From contig NZ_FOZV01000009.1 of assembly GCF_900116065.1 (NCBI RefSeq), positions 43,896 through 107,895 on the forward strand: DNA of 64,000 nucleotides, read 5' to 3'. The stretch's first letter is position 1. Every line of letters starts with the position of its first letter. The notes under the pieces were generated by a model, which searched no databases, was not told the origin of the DNA, and was given only the letters and a program-made list of their open reading frames with translations. Shown here one piece after another: positions 35,710 to 45,419 of this stretch. Source of the stretch: Brevundimonas viscosa (GTDB lineage Bacteria; Pseudomonadota; Alphaproteobacteria; Caulobacterales; Caulobacteraceae). Position numbers and translations under genes: made by a program.

Positions 35710-36093
35710 GTGCCGCTCGCCGCGATCAATCTCTTCTTCGCAGGGATGGGAAGCCTCGCCGTGAGCATGGCTCTGATCTATGCCACCGCGCCGCGTCTGG
35801 GCGCCTATCTCCGGCGGCAGACGCCACCGGTCGACGTTCCTGAGTTCGACCTTTACGCGCCACTGAGGATGAACCGTCTGGTGTGGCTGATCCTTACGAT
35901 CCGGCTGCCGAAAGATCGTCCTTTGTTGCGAAACCTGGTGATCGCGAGCCGGCTCTTCTATTCCGCGGCTCCGTTGCTCATGATCTCGGGGATGGTCTTC
36001 GGCTTGCAGGGAGATGCGCCTCCTCCGAATGGCGCCGGCGAGCTGGTGGACACCGCATATACGCTGGAGATTTCCTCGGAACCGGCTGGCTAG
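35710..36093 (+). CDS. Hypothetical membrane protein with two helices
   Basis: A 127-residue protein starting at GTG 35710, one base after the ivd stop, with the end of ivd (GGGAGGCTGA) supplying a ribosome site. Two hydrophobic helices are visible: AINLFFAGMGSLAVSMALIY near residue 5 and LFYSAAPLLMISGMVFGLQG near 83, with a basic loop between them (RMNRLVWLILTIRLPKDRP). No family recognised. Confidence 0.55.
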   Translation: MPLAAINLFFAGMGSLAVSMALIYATAPRLGAYLRRQTPPVDVPEFDLYAPLRMNRLVWLILTIRLPKDRPLLRNLVIASRLFYSAAPLLMISGMVFGLQGDAPPPNGAGELVDTAYTLEISSEPAG

Positions 36094-36129
36094 CCTGTCG
36101 GTTGCCTTCCGTACGGAAGGAGAACCGCT

Positions 36130-36318
36130 ATGCCCGCCAAGTCCGCCGCCCAGCAGAAGGCCGCCGGAGCCGCCCTGTCGGCCAAGCGCGGCGATACGCC
36201 GAAATCGGAGCTCAAGGGGCCCTCGAAGTCGATGGCCGAGTCGATGAGCGAGAAGGAGCTCGAGAAGATGGCCAGCACCAGCCGCAAGGACAAGCCGGAG
36301 CACAAGTCGGACGACTGA
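36130..36318 (+). CDS. DUF3008 family small basic protein
   Basis: A 62-residue lysine-rich protein, AKSAAQQKAAGAALSAKRGD...SMAESMSEKELEKMAS...PEHKS. This is the typical sequence of the DUF3008 family, widespread small proteins with no known function. AAGGAGAACCGCT gives a good ribosome site. It stands alone between two unrelated genes. Confidence 0.85.
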   Translation: MPAKSAAQQKAAGAALSAKRGDTPKSELKGPSKSMAESMSEKELEKMASTSRKDKPEHKSDD

Positions 36319-36430
36319 CCACCGTCCCAGGCCCTGGCCTGCGACCCAGCATGTGGATGTTTGTTAAGTGGCGCTTGCGCCCCGACGTGCATAGATCGCC
36401 GCTACAACCGTCCAGCCAGGCCGTCGCCCG

Positions 36431-37063
36431 ATGCCCGACTACGACTATCAGAGCGACATCCGGTCCTTCTCCCAGGTGATCGAGGACATCGGCCGCAAGG
36501 ACGATCCCAGGCTCTATCTCGGAGAACTGGTCGACGCCTTCGGCGAGCGCGGCTTCGGCGCGCTCATGCTGTTCTTCGGGCTGCTCAACATCGCCATCGG
36601 CATCATTCCGGGCACGACCACCGTTCTCGGCGCGCCCCTGCTGCTCATGGGCCTGCAACTGGCCACCCGGGCGGATCAGCTGTGGCTGCCGCGCTGGGCG
36701 ATGAAGCGCTGGATCGAGCGCAAGACCTACCGGGAGGGGGTCGAGAAAGTGCTCCCGCGCGTGCGCATGGTGGAGCGGCTGTCACGCCCCCGGCTTCACG
36801 TGATGACCAGCGAGCTGTCGGAGATGCTCATCGGCGTCGCCACGGTCGCCCTCGCCTGCATTCTCGTGCTGCCGATCTGGGGCGGCAATCTTGTGCCGGC
36901 GCTGATCATCTCGACCTTCGGATTCGGCCTGATGCAGCGCGACGGGCTGGTCGTGCTGCTCGGCTGGCTGGGCGTGGCCGGGGTGGGCCTGTTCATCTGG
37001 CTGGCCTGGGAGCTGGTCAGCGCCGCCGTCTCCTCCTTCTTCCAGGCCACGGGCCTGGGCTGA
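36431..37063 (+). CDS. exoD: ExoD family exopolysaccharide-related membrane protein
   Basis: A 210-residue protein with hydrophobic segments FGALMLFFGLLNIAIGIIPG, MLIGVATVALACILVLPIWG, LVPALIISTFGFGLM and VLLGWLGVAGVGLFIWLAW. The block GIIPGTTTVLGAPLLLMGLQL followed by LWLP is the ExoD signature. In Sinorhizobium, ExoD affects exopolysaccharide production and alkali tolerance; the molecular role is unknown. It is convergent with the flagellin gene, and a perfect hairpin lies between them. Confidence 0.85.
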   Translation: MPDYDYQSDIRSFSQVIEDIGRKDDPRLYLGELVDAFGERGFGALMLFFGLLNIAIGIIPGTTTVLGAPLLLMGLQLATRADQLWLPRWAMKRWIERKTYREGVEKVLPRVRMVERLSRPRLHVMTSELSEMLIGVATVALACILVLPIWGGNLVPALIISTFGFGLMQRDGLVVLLGWLGVAGVGLFIWLAWELVSAAVSSFFQATGLG

Positions 37064-37071
37064 ACGCGAGA

Positions 37072-37097
37072 CGCCGGAGAGGTCTCCCTCTCCGGCG
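37072..37097. terminator. Bidirectional terminator between exoD and flagellin
   Basis: CGCCGGAGAGG and CCTCTCCGGCG form an 11-bp perfect stem closed by a TCTC tetraloop. It lies between two convergent stop codons. There is no clear U-run, so efficiency is uncertain. Confidence 0.7.
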
Positions 37098-37118
37098 CCT
37101 GCGAGAACCTGACGTGAA

Positions 37119-37949
37119 TCAGCTGCGGAACAGCGACAGGACCAGCTGCGGCGTCTGGTTGGCGATGCCCAGCGCCTGAACCCCCAGCTGCTGCTTCGTC
37201 TGCAGGGCCTGGAGCTTGGCGCTTTCCTTCGCCAGGTCGGCGTCGACCAGGTTGCCCACTCCCGCCTCCAGCGCATCCGTCAGCTTGCCGACGAATGTGG
37301 TGTGGGTCGAGAGCGCCTTCGACATGGTGCCGAGACGCGCGAGCGCGCCCGAAACCGCATCGATGGAGTTGCTGACCGCCGTGTGGGCGGCCGCGGCCGC
37401 GGCCTGGGTGCTGATCGTCTGCGCCGCGCCTACCGAGACGATCGTGCCGCCCAAAGCCATGACTTCGGCGTCGACGGTGAGCGTCGACGTGCCTTGCGCA
37501 TTGGCCAGCGCCTCGAACCCCGTCGCCCCCGTCTTCAGCAGGTTGATCCCGTTGAATTCGGCATTGGCGGTGACCGATGCGATCTGCTCGCGCAGGGAGA
37601 CGAAGTCCTCGTTAAGGGCGGCCCGGGCCGCGGTCAGCAGCGACGCATCCGTCGCCGCGAGTGCCTTCTCCTTCATCTGGAGCAAGAGGTCGGAAACCGT
37701 CTCGCCCGCCGCCAGCGCCACATCGACCGCGGCGACGCCACGATCGAGAGACTGTTTCACCGCGCTCAAAGCCCCGATCTCGGCTCGTTGGCCTTGGGCG
37801 ATCGCCCAGATGGCCCCGTTGTCCTTGGCGTTGGCCACAGACTTGCCGGTGTTGATCCGGTTCTGCGTCGTCGCCAGCTGGGCGTTGGTCGCGTTCAGGT
37901 TCTGGAGCGCGATCATCGCGCCCACGTTGGTGTTGACCGACATGACCAT
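37119..37949 (-). CDS. Flagellin
   Basis: A 276-residue flagellin with the conserved N-terminal D0/D1 helices (SVNTNVGAMIALQNLNATN, RINTGKSVANAKDNGAIWAI) and the C-terminal D1/D0 part (LVDADLAKESAKLQALQTKQ, ANQTPQLVLSLFR). The variable centre is very short, as in Caulobacter filament subunits. It is the nearest member of a flaF-flbT-flagellin cluster. AAGGAACAGCCG precedes ATG 37949; ATG 37943 is a weaker alternative. It is probably a target of the FlmG glycosyltransferase encoded nearby. Confidence 0.95.
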   Translation of the reverse strand: MVMSVNTNVGAMIALQNLNATNAQLATTQNRINTGKSVANAKDNGAIWAIAQGQRAEIGALSAVKQSLDRGVAAVDVALAAGETVSDLLLQMKEKALAATDASLLTAARAALNEDFVSLREQIASVTANAEFNGINLLKTGATGFEALANAQGTSTLTVDAEVMALGGTIVSVGAAQTISTQAAAAAAHTAVSNSIDAVSGALARLGTMSKALSTHTTFVGKLTDALEAGVGNLVDADLAKESAKLQALQTKQQLGVQALGIANQTPQLVLSLFRS

Positions 37950-38026
37950 CGGCTGTTCCTTCCATTCTGGTCGGGTTGGTTAACGGCCTTCTGGCCGTCG
38001 AACCGGTTCTGGTTCGCGCACGTCCA

Positions 38027-38043
38027 CGCAAGACCCGGACCGC
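38027..38043 (-). promoter_or_regulatory. Possible sigma54 promoter of flagellin
   Basis: On the minus strand the segment reads GCGGTCCGGGTCTTGCG, with the invariant GG and GC exactly ten bases apart and a good TTGC -12 box. The -24 box (CGGT rather than TGGC) is weaker. It would give a leader of about 65 bases. Late flagellin genes in Caulobacter are sigma54-dependent. Confidence 0.4.
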
Positions 38044-38153
38044 TCCCCCGACAATGGAAAGTCGCTTCTTTTCCGATGGATAGCTCGGTTGCCCGGCCGA
38101 CACCGGGCGGCAGGTTCCGCCGCGGGAGGTCGAACTTGCCTAGCGGGACGGGG

Positions 38154-38525
38154 TCAGGCGGCCTGCGCCGGAGCCCCGGGTCCGGCAAGCCCCTGCATGA
38201 TCGTGCGATTGATGTCGATGAGGGGCTCGAAGTCCTCCTCGCCGCGCATCACGGCCGACGAGTGCCGGCCGACGAACAGGCTGATCGAGATGATCCGGGC
38301 CCGAAGGGCCTGGTCCATGCCATTGTCGGGGCTGGCGCAGTCGGTAGCCAGCGCCGACCACAGCCGCCGGTTCCAGTCGAGCGCGTCGATGCGGGTGGCG
38401 ATGTCCGATGCATCCACCGTGGCGGCGTGCATCAGCGCCCGGGTCACCTGCCCGAACAGCCGGTACTCCATCTCACGCGGGTTCTCAGCCCGGGTGGCGG
38501 CCGCCTTGTACGCCTGAAGCGACAT
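38154..38525 (-). CDS. flaF: Flagellin assembly regulator FlaF
   Basis: A 123-residue protein matching Fla[31 protein letters not shown] at the start and [15 protein letters not shown] near the middle. FlaF works with FlbT to couple flagellin translation to assembly and is needed for flagellin secretion. It overlaps the flbT 3' end by 41 bp in a different frame, as is typical of this pair. Confidence 0.93.
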   Translation of the reverse strand: MSLQAYKAAATRAENPREMEYRLFGQVTRALMHAATVDASDIATRIDALDWNRRLWSALATDCASPDNGMDQALRARIISISLFVGRHSSAVMRGEEDFEPLIDINRTIMQGLAGPGAPAQAA

Positions 38526-38907
38526 TCACCAGACCTTCCTCGTAATCCACTATCTTTCGGGCCGCCATCAGCGCCTTGTAATACTCGCGCCCCATTACGA
38601 ACCGGGACGCGGCGACGCAGTCGGCCAGCACGGCGGGGTTGCGCGTGGCCCCCATGAACTCGGTCAGACGAATGGCGAACTCGTCGTAGAGTTTCGGCGC
38701 CGCAGCCTCGTCGAGGTACATCATCATGACCGGGAAGTAGATTCGCTTCGCCGGCGTGTTGGCGTCCTCGGGCTGGAGAATATCCTTCTCGCGCAGGACG
38801 CTGGCCTTGTTCTGCAGGATCAGAACACCGCGACGGTCGCCGTTCTGGACGACGGCGCCATTCAGGACGAATTTTTCGCCCGGCTTGAGCGACAGCTTCA
38901 GCGGCAT
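38485..38907 (-). CDS. flbT: Flagellin mRNA repressor FlbT
   Basis: A 140-residue protein with [25 protein letters not shown] and [18 protein letters not shown], characteristic of FlbT. FlbT binds the 5' leader of flagellin mRNA and destabilises it until assembly permits. It is followed by flaF in the same operon and is divergent from flmG across 130 bp. Confidence 0.93.
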   Translation of the reverse strand: MPLKLSLKPGEKFVLNGAVVQNGDRRGVLILQNKASVLREKDILQPEDANTPAKRIYFPVMMMYLDEAAAPKLYDEFAIRLTEFMGATRNPAVLADCVAASRFVMGREYYKALMAARKIVDYEEGLVNVASGVQGGRHPG

Positions 38908-39036
38908 CTCGGCGGGTTCCCCTCGAGCCCGGCCGAAAGTTAGGAAGCCGGGAACGAACGCAGATTAAACAGACGTGGTTAACCGTCTCTTGTGACCGGT
39001 CCGCGAGCCTCGTGCCGCCGCCGGAGGAACTCACCG

Positions 39037-40815
39037 ATGTCCGCTGCCGAGATATCTCCCGAACAGATCCACGCTCCGGCTCCGGCCGCGCAGGGCGTCG
39101 CCGGCGACGCCGCTTCGCCGGACGCCCTGCGCCGGCTGAACCGGCAGCTGGCGGGGACGAAGGCCGCCAAGGTCCAGCGCAAGGTCGCCGAGAAGCTGAA
39201 GGCGGCGGTGGCCGCCGTACGCGCGGGCGATTTCGACCTCGGCGGCCGGCGCGCCCTCGACGCCCTGCGGATGGACGAAACCAGCGGCGTGGCGTGGCAT
39301 GTGCTGGCCATCTGCCGGGAGAAGTCCGGAGCCTTCGGCCAGGCGCTGCAGGCCTACGAGGCGGCGCTGAAGCTGTTGCCTCACGAGACCGATGTGGCCC
39401 AGGACCTGGGTCGTCTGGCCCAGCAACTGGGCTACCTTGAGATCGCCGAGAAGCTGCTGCTGAAGTTCCTCGCAGCCCATCCGGGCCACATCGAGGCGAC
39501 CAACAATCTCGCCTGCGTCCTGCGCGAGCAGAAGCGCTATGGCGACGCGGTCGAGACGCTGCGAGCGATGCTGGCCGTGGAGCCGGAATCGCCGGTGCTG
39601 TGGAACACGCTGGGCACGGTCCTGAGCGACCAGGGTGACATGGTTACGGCCCTGACCTTCTTCGAGGAATCGCTGAGACTGAACCCGGCCTTCGCCAAGG
39701 CCCGCTACAACCGGGCCAACGCGCGGCAGCCGATGGGCGATGCGGCCGGGGCGCTGGAGGATCTCGAAGCGGCGCTGCCGGGGGCCGAAAGCCCCTACGA
39801 GAAGGCCATGATGAACATGGCGCGGGCTCTGCTGTTGATGGCGCTCGGCCGGATTCCGGAGGGTTTCAACGCCTATGAAGTCCGGCTGGACCGGCACCTC
39901 CCCGAGGCCCTGCAGGTGGCGGTCGAAGCCCCGCGATGGGATCCGGAGAAGGACGACATCCGGGGCGAGCGCCTGCTGATCATCGGCGAGCAGGGCATCG
40001 CCGACGAAATGGTGTTCGGAACCTGCGTGGGGGACGCGGTCGAGGCTGTCGGCCCCGAAGGCAAGGTCATCCTCGCCGTGGAGCCCCGCCTGATCGGCCT
40101 GTTCCAGCGATCCTTCCCCGGCGTCGAGGTCGGGGCCCACCGGACAGTGAAGCTGGAGGGGCGCATCACCCGCTACGCGCCCTTCGTCGAGGCGCGGGAA
40201 GACGGGGTCGACCGCTGGACGCCGATGGCCTCGCTGCTGGCGGTGTTCCGGCCGACGCTGGACCTCTTCCCGGAGCGCCGCGGCTATCTGTCGGCGGATC
40301 CGCAACGGATGGCGCACTGGCGAGGTGAACTCGAGCAGTTGGGCCCCGGCCTGAAGGTCGGTCTGCACTGGAAGAGTCTGGTGCTGAACGGATCGCGGGC
40401 GCGGTACTTCTCCAGTTTCGAGCGCTGGAAGCCGGTGCTGACCACGCCCGGAACGGTGATGGTGAACCTGCAGTGCGGCGATGTGTCCGAAGACCTGGCG
40501 GCAGCGGAAGCCGCCGGAGTGCGGATATGGACGCCGCCGATCAACCTCAAGGACGACCTTGAGGACGTCGCCGCGCTTTCGGTGGCGCTTGACCTGGTGA
40601 TCGGGCCCGGAATCGCCGGGACCAACCTCGCCGCGGCTGTGGGCGCGAACACGTGGATGATCGCCGCGCCTGACGACTGGCACTTCCTCGGGACCGACCG
40701 GTACCCCTTCTATCCCCACCTGCGCTTCTTCCGACGCGAGGCCTTCGACGAGTGGGAGAAGACCATCGGACGGATTCGGATGGCGCTGGAGGAACTGACG
40801 GCGGCGCGCGGCTGA
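39037..40815 (+). CDS. flmG: Flagellin glycosyltransferase FlmG (TPR + GT-B-like)
   Basis: A 592-residue protein. The N-terminal half holds TPR repeats (about residues 65-290: AFGQALQAYEAALKLLPHE, YLEIAEKLLLKFLAAHPGHI, DMVTALTFFEESLRLNPAF). The C-terminal half (about 300-590) resembles the O-linked transferase/GT-B fold, with LIIGEQGIADEMVFG, VGLHWKS and a late VIGPGIAGTNLAAAVGANTW donor-site-like segment. Position next to flbT, flaF and flagellin, together with length, matches Caulobacter FlmG, which glycosylates flagellins with a sialic-acid-like sugar. GGAGG precedes ATG 39037. Confidence 0.85.
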   Translation: MSAAEISPEQIHAPAPAAQGVAGDAASPDALRRLNRQLAGTKAAKVQRKVAEKLKAAVAAVRAGDFDLGGRRALDALRMDETSGVAWHVLAICREKSGAFGQALQAYEAALKLLPHETDVAQDLGRLAQQLGYLEIAEKLLLKFLAAHPGHIEATNNLACVLREQKRYGDAVETLRAMLAVEPESPVLWNTLGTVLSDQGDMVTALTFFEESLRLNPAFAKARYNRANARQPMGDAAGALEDLEAALPGAESPYEKAMMNMARALLLMALGRIPEGFNAYEVRLDRHLPEALQVAVEAPRWDPEKDDIRGERLLIIGEQGIADEMVFGTCVGDAVEAVGPEGKVILAVEPRLIGLFQRSFPGVEVGAHRTVKLEGRITRYAPFVEAREDGVDRWTPMASLLAVFRPTLDLFPERRGYLSADPQRMAHWRGELEQLGPGLKVGLHWKSLVLNGSRARYFSSFERWKPVLTTPGTVMVNLQCGDVSEDLAAAEAAGVRIWTPPINLKDDLEDVAALSVALDLVIGPGIAGTNLAAAVGANTWMIAAPDDWHFLGTDRYPFYPHLRFFRREAFDEWEKTIGRIRMALEELTAARG

Positions 40816-40868
40816 GGCACGGAACGCCGCCTGACCGGGAGGCGTTGATCGGGCGAAGGAGCTTCGCC

Positions 40869-41351
40869 ATGCCCGAGATCGACGACAACGGCCCCGACGA
40901 CCAGGACTTCTCCGAAGTGTTCGACGAAGACAATTTCGACGAAGCCGACGGCGGAGCGCCGACCAACGAGTTCAAGACCTTCGAGGAACTGCCGGAGGTC
41001 CTGGACGTAACCCGGGCGGTCGGCGACGCAGACGACGAGGACTCCGAGGAGGATGTGGAGACCCTCGACGAGGGCGATCTCGACATCGATGACGAACTCA
41101 CCGCCACGGGAGTGGAGCCGGAGGCCGACCCTCTCTATGGCGTCGACAGCCCGCGGGTCGCCGAGATCGACGCCGGCGGCGGTGACCTCCGCACGCACGA
41201 CGAGGTCGAGCTGGTCTACGCCGGCCTCATGGAAGACGTGCGCGGAGCCCAGGCCAGCGCCGCCCATTGGGAAGCGAAGCGCCTTTCCGACGACGATATC
41301 GCCGACCTGGGCTACGGCCCCGATGGCGATGAAGATCATCCCTCAAGCTGA
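40869..41351 (+). CDS. Highly acidic hypothetical protein
   Basis: A 160-residue protein dominated by Asp and Glu (for example EVFDEDNFDEADGG and EDVETLDEGDLDIDDELT), with a less acidic C-terminal part (ELVYAGLMEDVRGAQASAAH). AAGGAG precedes ATG 40869. It probably has a disordered N-terminal half. It is followed nine bases later by another short protein, so the two may be cotranscribed after flmG. No family recognised. Confidence 0.65.
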   Translation: MPEIDDNGPDDQDFSEVFDEDNFDEADGGAPTNEFKTFEELPEVLDVTRAVGDADDEDSEEDVETLDEGDLDIDDELTATGVEPEADPLYGVDSPRVAEIDAGGGDLRTHDEVELVYAGLMEDVRGAQASAAHWEAKRLSDDDIADLGYGPDGDEDHPSS

Positions 41352-41360
41352 GGAGCGAAC

Positions 41361-41576
41361 ATGACCAACCTGCCTCACGGCCATAACCCCGATCACCAGC
41401 AGGCGCCCGCCGACGACGTGCCCCATGCCCGCAAGGCCGCGCCCGAAACCGGGAAGCCGGATCAGCTCTGCGAAGAGGAACGCATGGCGGAGAGCCGCCA
41501 GGAGGCGCTTGTCGACGAAGGGGTCGAGGAGACCTTTCCGGCCAGCGATCCGGTAGCGGCGAAGCGGATCACCTGA
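41361..41576 (+). CDS. Small hypothetical protein with EETFPASDP motif
   Basis: A 71-residue polar protein with AGGAGCGAAC before ATG. The C-terminal EALVDEGVEETFPASDPVAAKRIT resembles a short conserved tail found in many small proteobacterial proteins of unknown role. The N-terminal half is rich in His, Pro and charged residues. Confidence 0.65.
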   Translation: MTNLPHGHNPDHQQAPADDVPHARKAAPETGKPDQLCEEERMAESRQEALVDEGVEETFPASDPVAAKRIT

Positions 41577-41597
41577 CGGTTACGCGCTTCTGACCTT

Positions 41598-41637
41598 CGG
41601 GACTCTGAAAGGGCGAGGGAACGTCTCGGGAGTCCCG
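41598..41637. terminator. Possible terminator between convergent genes
   Basis: CGGGACTC (41598-41605) and GAGTCCCG (41630-41637) are perfect 8-bp arms around a 24-base loop, followed by CTTT. It lies just before the end of convergent cysS. The loop is long, so this is tentative. Confidence 0.4.
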
Positions 41638-41645
41638 CTTTCCAG

Positions 41646-43055
41646 TCAGCCTTTCAGCCGCCATGTCGGCCCCTGCGGTCCGTCCATGACGACGACGCTC
41701 AGGGCGTTCAGGCGATCACGGATGCGGTCGGCCTCGGGCCAGTCCTTCGCGGCCCGGGCGGCCGCGCGCTGTTCGAGCAGCGCCTCCACCTCGGTTCTCA
41801 GGTCATCCGGCACGTCGCCCTCAAGCCAGGCCGCCGGATCGCTCTGCAGCACCCCGAGCAGCGCCGCGGAGGCGACCAGTTGCCCCTTCGCCGCGGCGAC
41901 GGCGGCCGTATCGCCTGCGGTCATGCCCCGTTCGATCTCGCTGGACAGGCTGAACAGCACAGCCATGGCGCCCGGCGTGTTGAGATCGTCCTCGATCGCC
42001 TTGAGAAATTCGGCCGGCGGCGCGTCGGTCGTGGACTCCACCGCGGCGGCGCGATGCAGGGCGCCGTAAAGACGGTCCAGCGACTTGCGGCTCTGCTCCA
42101 GCAGCGCCTGGTTCCAGTCAAGCGGCTGACGGTAGTGGGCCGACAGCAACGCCCAGCGCACCACCTCTCCCGGGATGGACTGAACCAGGTCGTGCAGCAG
42201 CAGGACGTTGCCCAGCGACTTGGACATCTTCTCGGCGTCCATGGTCAGGAAGCCGTTGTGCATCCAGTAGCGGCTGTACTCCGCATGGGCCCCCGCCTCA
42301 TGGGCGTGGCCGTGGGCGCAGACGCCCTGGGCGATCTCGTTCTCGTGGTGCGGAAAGACCAGATCGATGCCGCCGCCGTGGATGTCGATGGGCAGGCCCA
42401 GCGTCTCCTCGATCATGGCCGAGCATTCGATGTGCCAGCCGGGGCGGCCCTCGCCCCAGGGCGACGGCCACGACGGCTCGCCTTCCTTCGAGGGTTTCCA
42501 CAGGACGAAGTCGTGGGGGTTCTTCTTGTAGGGCGCGACCTCGACGCGGGCGCCGGCGATCATGTCGTCGAGGTTGCGGCCCGACAGACGGCCGTAGGTC
42601 TCGTAGGAGGAGACGTCGAACAGCACATGGCCTTCAGCGGCGTAGGCGCAGCCGTGGTCCATGATGGCGCCGATCTGGGCGACGATGGCGGCCATGTGGT
42701 CGGTGACGTGCGGCGCGATGTCGGGCGGCGAGACGTTGAGCCGGGCCATGTCCTCAAGATAGGCGGCCTCGTAGCGGGCTGTGACCTCGCCGATCGGCAC
42801 GCCTTCCTTCGCGGCCTTGGCGTTGATCTTGTCGTCCACGTCGGTGACGTTGCGGGCGTAGATCACCTTGTCCGCGCCGTAGGTGCGGCGCAGCAGCCGG
42901 ACCAGCACGTCGAACACCACCGGCGGGCGCGCATTGCCGATATGGGCGTAGTCGTAGACGGTCGGGCCGCAGACATAGAGCGTCACCCGGCCCGGATCGC
43001 GCGGCTCGAAGACGCGCTTCTCGCGCTGCAGGGTGTCATGGATCGTCAGCGGCAT
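41646..43055 (-). CDS. cysS: Cysteinyl-tRNA synthetase
   Basis: A 469-residue class I synthetase that charges tRNA-Cys. It has YDYAHIGNARP (HIGH motif), YARNVTDVDDKINA, zinc-binding GWHIECSAMIEE and HHENEIAQG, and KMSKSLGN (KMSKS). Start ATG 43055 aligns with the usual N-terminus (LTIHDTLQREKRVFEP); the frame is open for 38 more codons upstream with non-family sequence. The 146-bp gap to divergent folE holds both promoters. Confidence 0.95.
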   Translation of the reverse strand: MPLTIHDTLQREKRVFEPRDPGRVTLYVCGPTVYDYAHIGNARPPVVFDVLVRLLRRTYGADKVIYARNVTDVDDKINAKAAKEGVPIGEVTARYEAAYLEDMARLNVSPPDIAPHVTDHMAAIVAQIGAIMDHGCAYAAEGHVLFDVSSYETYGRLSGRNLDDMIAGARVEVAPYKKNPHDFVLWKPSKEGEPSWPSPWGEGRPGWHIECSAMIEETLGLPIDIHGGGIDLVFPHHENEIAQGVCAHGHAHEAGAHAEYSRYWMHNGFLTMDAEKMSKSLGNVLLLHDLVQSIPGEVVRWALLSAHYRQPLDWNQALLEQSRKSLDRLYGALHRAAAVESTTDAPPAEFLKAIEDDLNTPGAMAVLFSLSSEIERGMTAGDTAAVAAAKGQLVASAALLGVLQSDPAAWLEGDVPDDLRTEVEALLEQRAAARAAKDWPEADRIRDRLNALSVVVMDGPQGPTWRLKG

Positions 43056-43201
43056 CGGCTGCGGGGCCTTGAGTTTTCTTGCGATACGGGCGGGATCGCC
43101 CATATAGCCGCCTTGCCGCATACTCGACAGGGTTTCGGCCGAGAATAGAGGGAGAGCTGTGGGCTTCATCGCGCGCTTTCCCGCCGCCTGAAGGATCGAG
43201 A

Positions 43202-43819
43202 ATGAGCGTCACCCCCGTCAAGCCCGTGCTGGTCGGCGACAACGACGAGATCAAACGCCCCAGCCGCGAACAGGCGCTGGACGCGGTGCGGACCCTGCTC
43301 GCCTGGGCCGGGGACGACCCCGATCGCGAAGGGCTGAAGGACACGCCCAAGCGGGTGGTCGACGCCTATGCCGAATGGTTCGACGGCTACGACGCCGACG
43401 CGGCGAAGGAACTGAGCCGGACGTTCGAGGACGTGCAGGGCTACGACGACATGGTCCTGCTGCGCGACATCGAGGTGGAGAGCCACTGCGAGCACCACAT
43501 GGCTCCGTTTCTCGGCAAGGCCTACGTCGCCTACATCCCGGACGAGAAGGTGGTCGGCATCAGCAAGCTGGCGCGGGTGGTCGAGATCTACGCGCGCCGC
43601 CTGCAGACCCAGGAAGTCCTGACCAACCAGATCGCCGAGGCCATCGAATCGAATCTGCAGCCGCGGGGCGTGGCCATCCTGATCGACGCCGAGCACCAGT
43701 GCATGACCACCCGCGGTGTGCACCATCGCCACGTTTCGACCATCACAACGCGCTTCACTGGCGTCTTCAAGTCCGACGCGGCGCTCAAGGACCGGTTTCT
43801 GAAGCTGGCGAGGGGCTGA
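43202..43819 (+). CDS. folE: GTP cyclohydrolase I
   Basis: FolE converts GTP to dihydroneopterin triphosphate, the first step of folate synthesis. The 205-residue product has [11 protein letters not shown] (zinc Cys and His), [20 protein letters not shown], and a late HQCMTTRGV with the second zinc Cys. Length is normal. ATG 43202 follows AAGGATCGAGA. It is a single gene divergent from cysS. Confidence 0.95.
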   Translation: MSVTPVKPVLVGDNDEIKRPSREQALDAVRTLLAWAGDDPDREGLKDTPKRVVDAYAEWFDGYDADAAKELSRTFEDVQGYDDMVLLRDIEVESHCEHHMAPFLGKAYVAYIPDEKVVGISKLARVVEIYARRLQTQEVLTNQIAEAIESNLQPRGVAILIDAEHQCMTTRGVHHRHVSTITTRFTGVFKSDAALKDRFLKLARG

Positions 43820-43978
43820 GGCTTCCCGCGCCGGGCGAATTCCGCCTCCCCGGCGGCGCTCCGGAACCGCAACGTGGCCGAAGCCGCTTTACAAGGCGGT
43901 TCCGGGACGCCAAGACACGGACCGAAGCTTTCAGCGACGCTCGCCGCATGATGCGCGGGCCTGATGGAGATCTCGCGC

Positions 43979-44422
<444 letters not shown>

Positions 44423-44445
44423 GCGTCACGCCCGTTCGGAGACAT

Positions 44446-44480
44446 GAAGGGCCGCGTCCGGGAAGGACGCGGCCCTTTCT
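44446..44480 (+). terminator. Rho-independent terminator after exbD
   Basis: AAGGGCCGCGTCC (44446-44458) and GGACGCGGCCCTT (44464-44476) form a perfect 13-bp stem with a five-base loop, followed by TCTC. It lies between exbD and the convergent motE-like gene. Confidence 0.9.
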
Positions 44481-44519
44481 CGTTGGATGTCAGTCAGCCC
44501 CGGCCGGAGAGGTCTGCGC

Positions 44520-45404
44520 CTACTCTACCGACTGGCGGGGCTGGGCCGGAGCGGCGGGCGCGGGGGCCGACGGCTGGTAGGGGCGTTCGCCTGCAGGCTC
44601 GGGCTGCGCCGGCGCCGGAGAGGGCGTGCGAGCCGCGGGTCGCGGCGCCGGTCGGCGGGCCGGGGGCCGGGCGGCGGGGCGTGCCGCCGGCGGAGGCGTG
44701 GTCCCGGCCGCGGGCTGGGCGGCCGGCGCAGCCGGGGCGGCTGCCGGCGCAGGCTCCGCCTCGGCCGCGGCTACGGCCGCACGGGCGGCGCGCTGCTGCC
44801 CCTCGAACCGACGGGCCAGCTTCTCCGTCAGTTCGCGGGCGGCGGCGGGGTCCATCTGGGCCATGACGGCGGCGAGAGCGCGAGGGCGCATGGCGGCGGC
44901 GACGGGCAGACGGACGTCGTCGTCCAGCGAACCGAACACGCGCGCCGCGTCGCGCGGCCGCATGGCGGAGTAGACGGCGACCAGCCGGTCGAGCTCGGCC
45001 TTCTCCCGCTCGTCGACCTGCCCGAGCAGCTGCTCGACCTCCCCCTTCACGGTCTGGAGCGCCTGCACCCGTGCGTCCAGCTTCTGCTCCGCCGCCGCCA
45101 GCAGCGGCAGCATGGAGGCCAGGTCGGCGTCACGGGCGTCCAGTTCGGTGCGACGCTGGGACAGGGACTGGATGACGCGCAGCTCGGCGGGCGAGATGCC
45201 GGCCTGCTGGGCGAGTTGCTCGGGTGTCAGGGCGCAGACCGCCGGCGGCGCAGCCGATGCGGCGCCGGACCCGGCGGCCGGAACCGCCTCCTCGGCCCAG
45301 GCCTGCGCCCCCTCGAACAGCTCCGGAGCGACGCCGGCGGCGCGCACCGCGACCACCCCGCCGATGGCGACGGCGACGAGCGGCAGGAGACGGGGAATCT
45401 TCAT
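44520..45404 (-). CDS. motE: MotE-like flagellar motor chaperone
   Basis: A 294-residue protein with an N-terminal membrane anchor or signal (PRLLPLVAVAIGGVVAV), a coiled-coil region (about 85-135, LAAAEQKLDARVQALQTVKG), and an MgtE-N-like segment (YSAMRPRDAARVFGSLDDDV, MDPAAARELTEKLA). A long Pro/Ala/Arg-rich tail follows (from about 215). Such proteins in alphaproteobacterial flagellar operons help MotB-type stator assembly. It is the last gene of the fliL operon, which supports a motility role. Confidence 0.75.
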   Translation of the reverse strand: MKIPRLLPLVAVAIGGVVAVRAAGVAPELFEGAQAWAEEAVPAAGSGAASAAPPAVCALTPEQLAQQAGISPAELRVIQSLSQRRTELDARDADLASMLPLLAAAEQKLDARVQALQTVKGEVEQLLGQVDEREKAELDRLVAVYSAMRPRDAARVFGSLDDDVRLPVAAAMRPRALAAVMAQMDPAAARELTEKLARRFEGQQRAARAAVAAAEAEPAPAAAPAAPAAQPAAGTTPPPAARPAARPPARRPAPRPAARTPSPAPAQPEPAGERPYQPSAPAPAAPAQPRQSVE

Positions 45405-45419
45405 GATCGGCTACTCGGA

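Noticed and set aside
38965..38982. TTAA pair upstream of flbT and flmG as a CtrA site
   Set aside because: The two TTAA are ten bases apart, not seven, so the spacing does not fit a CtrA site.
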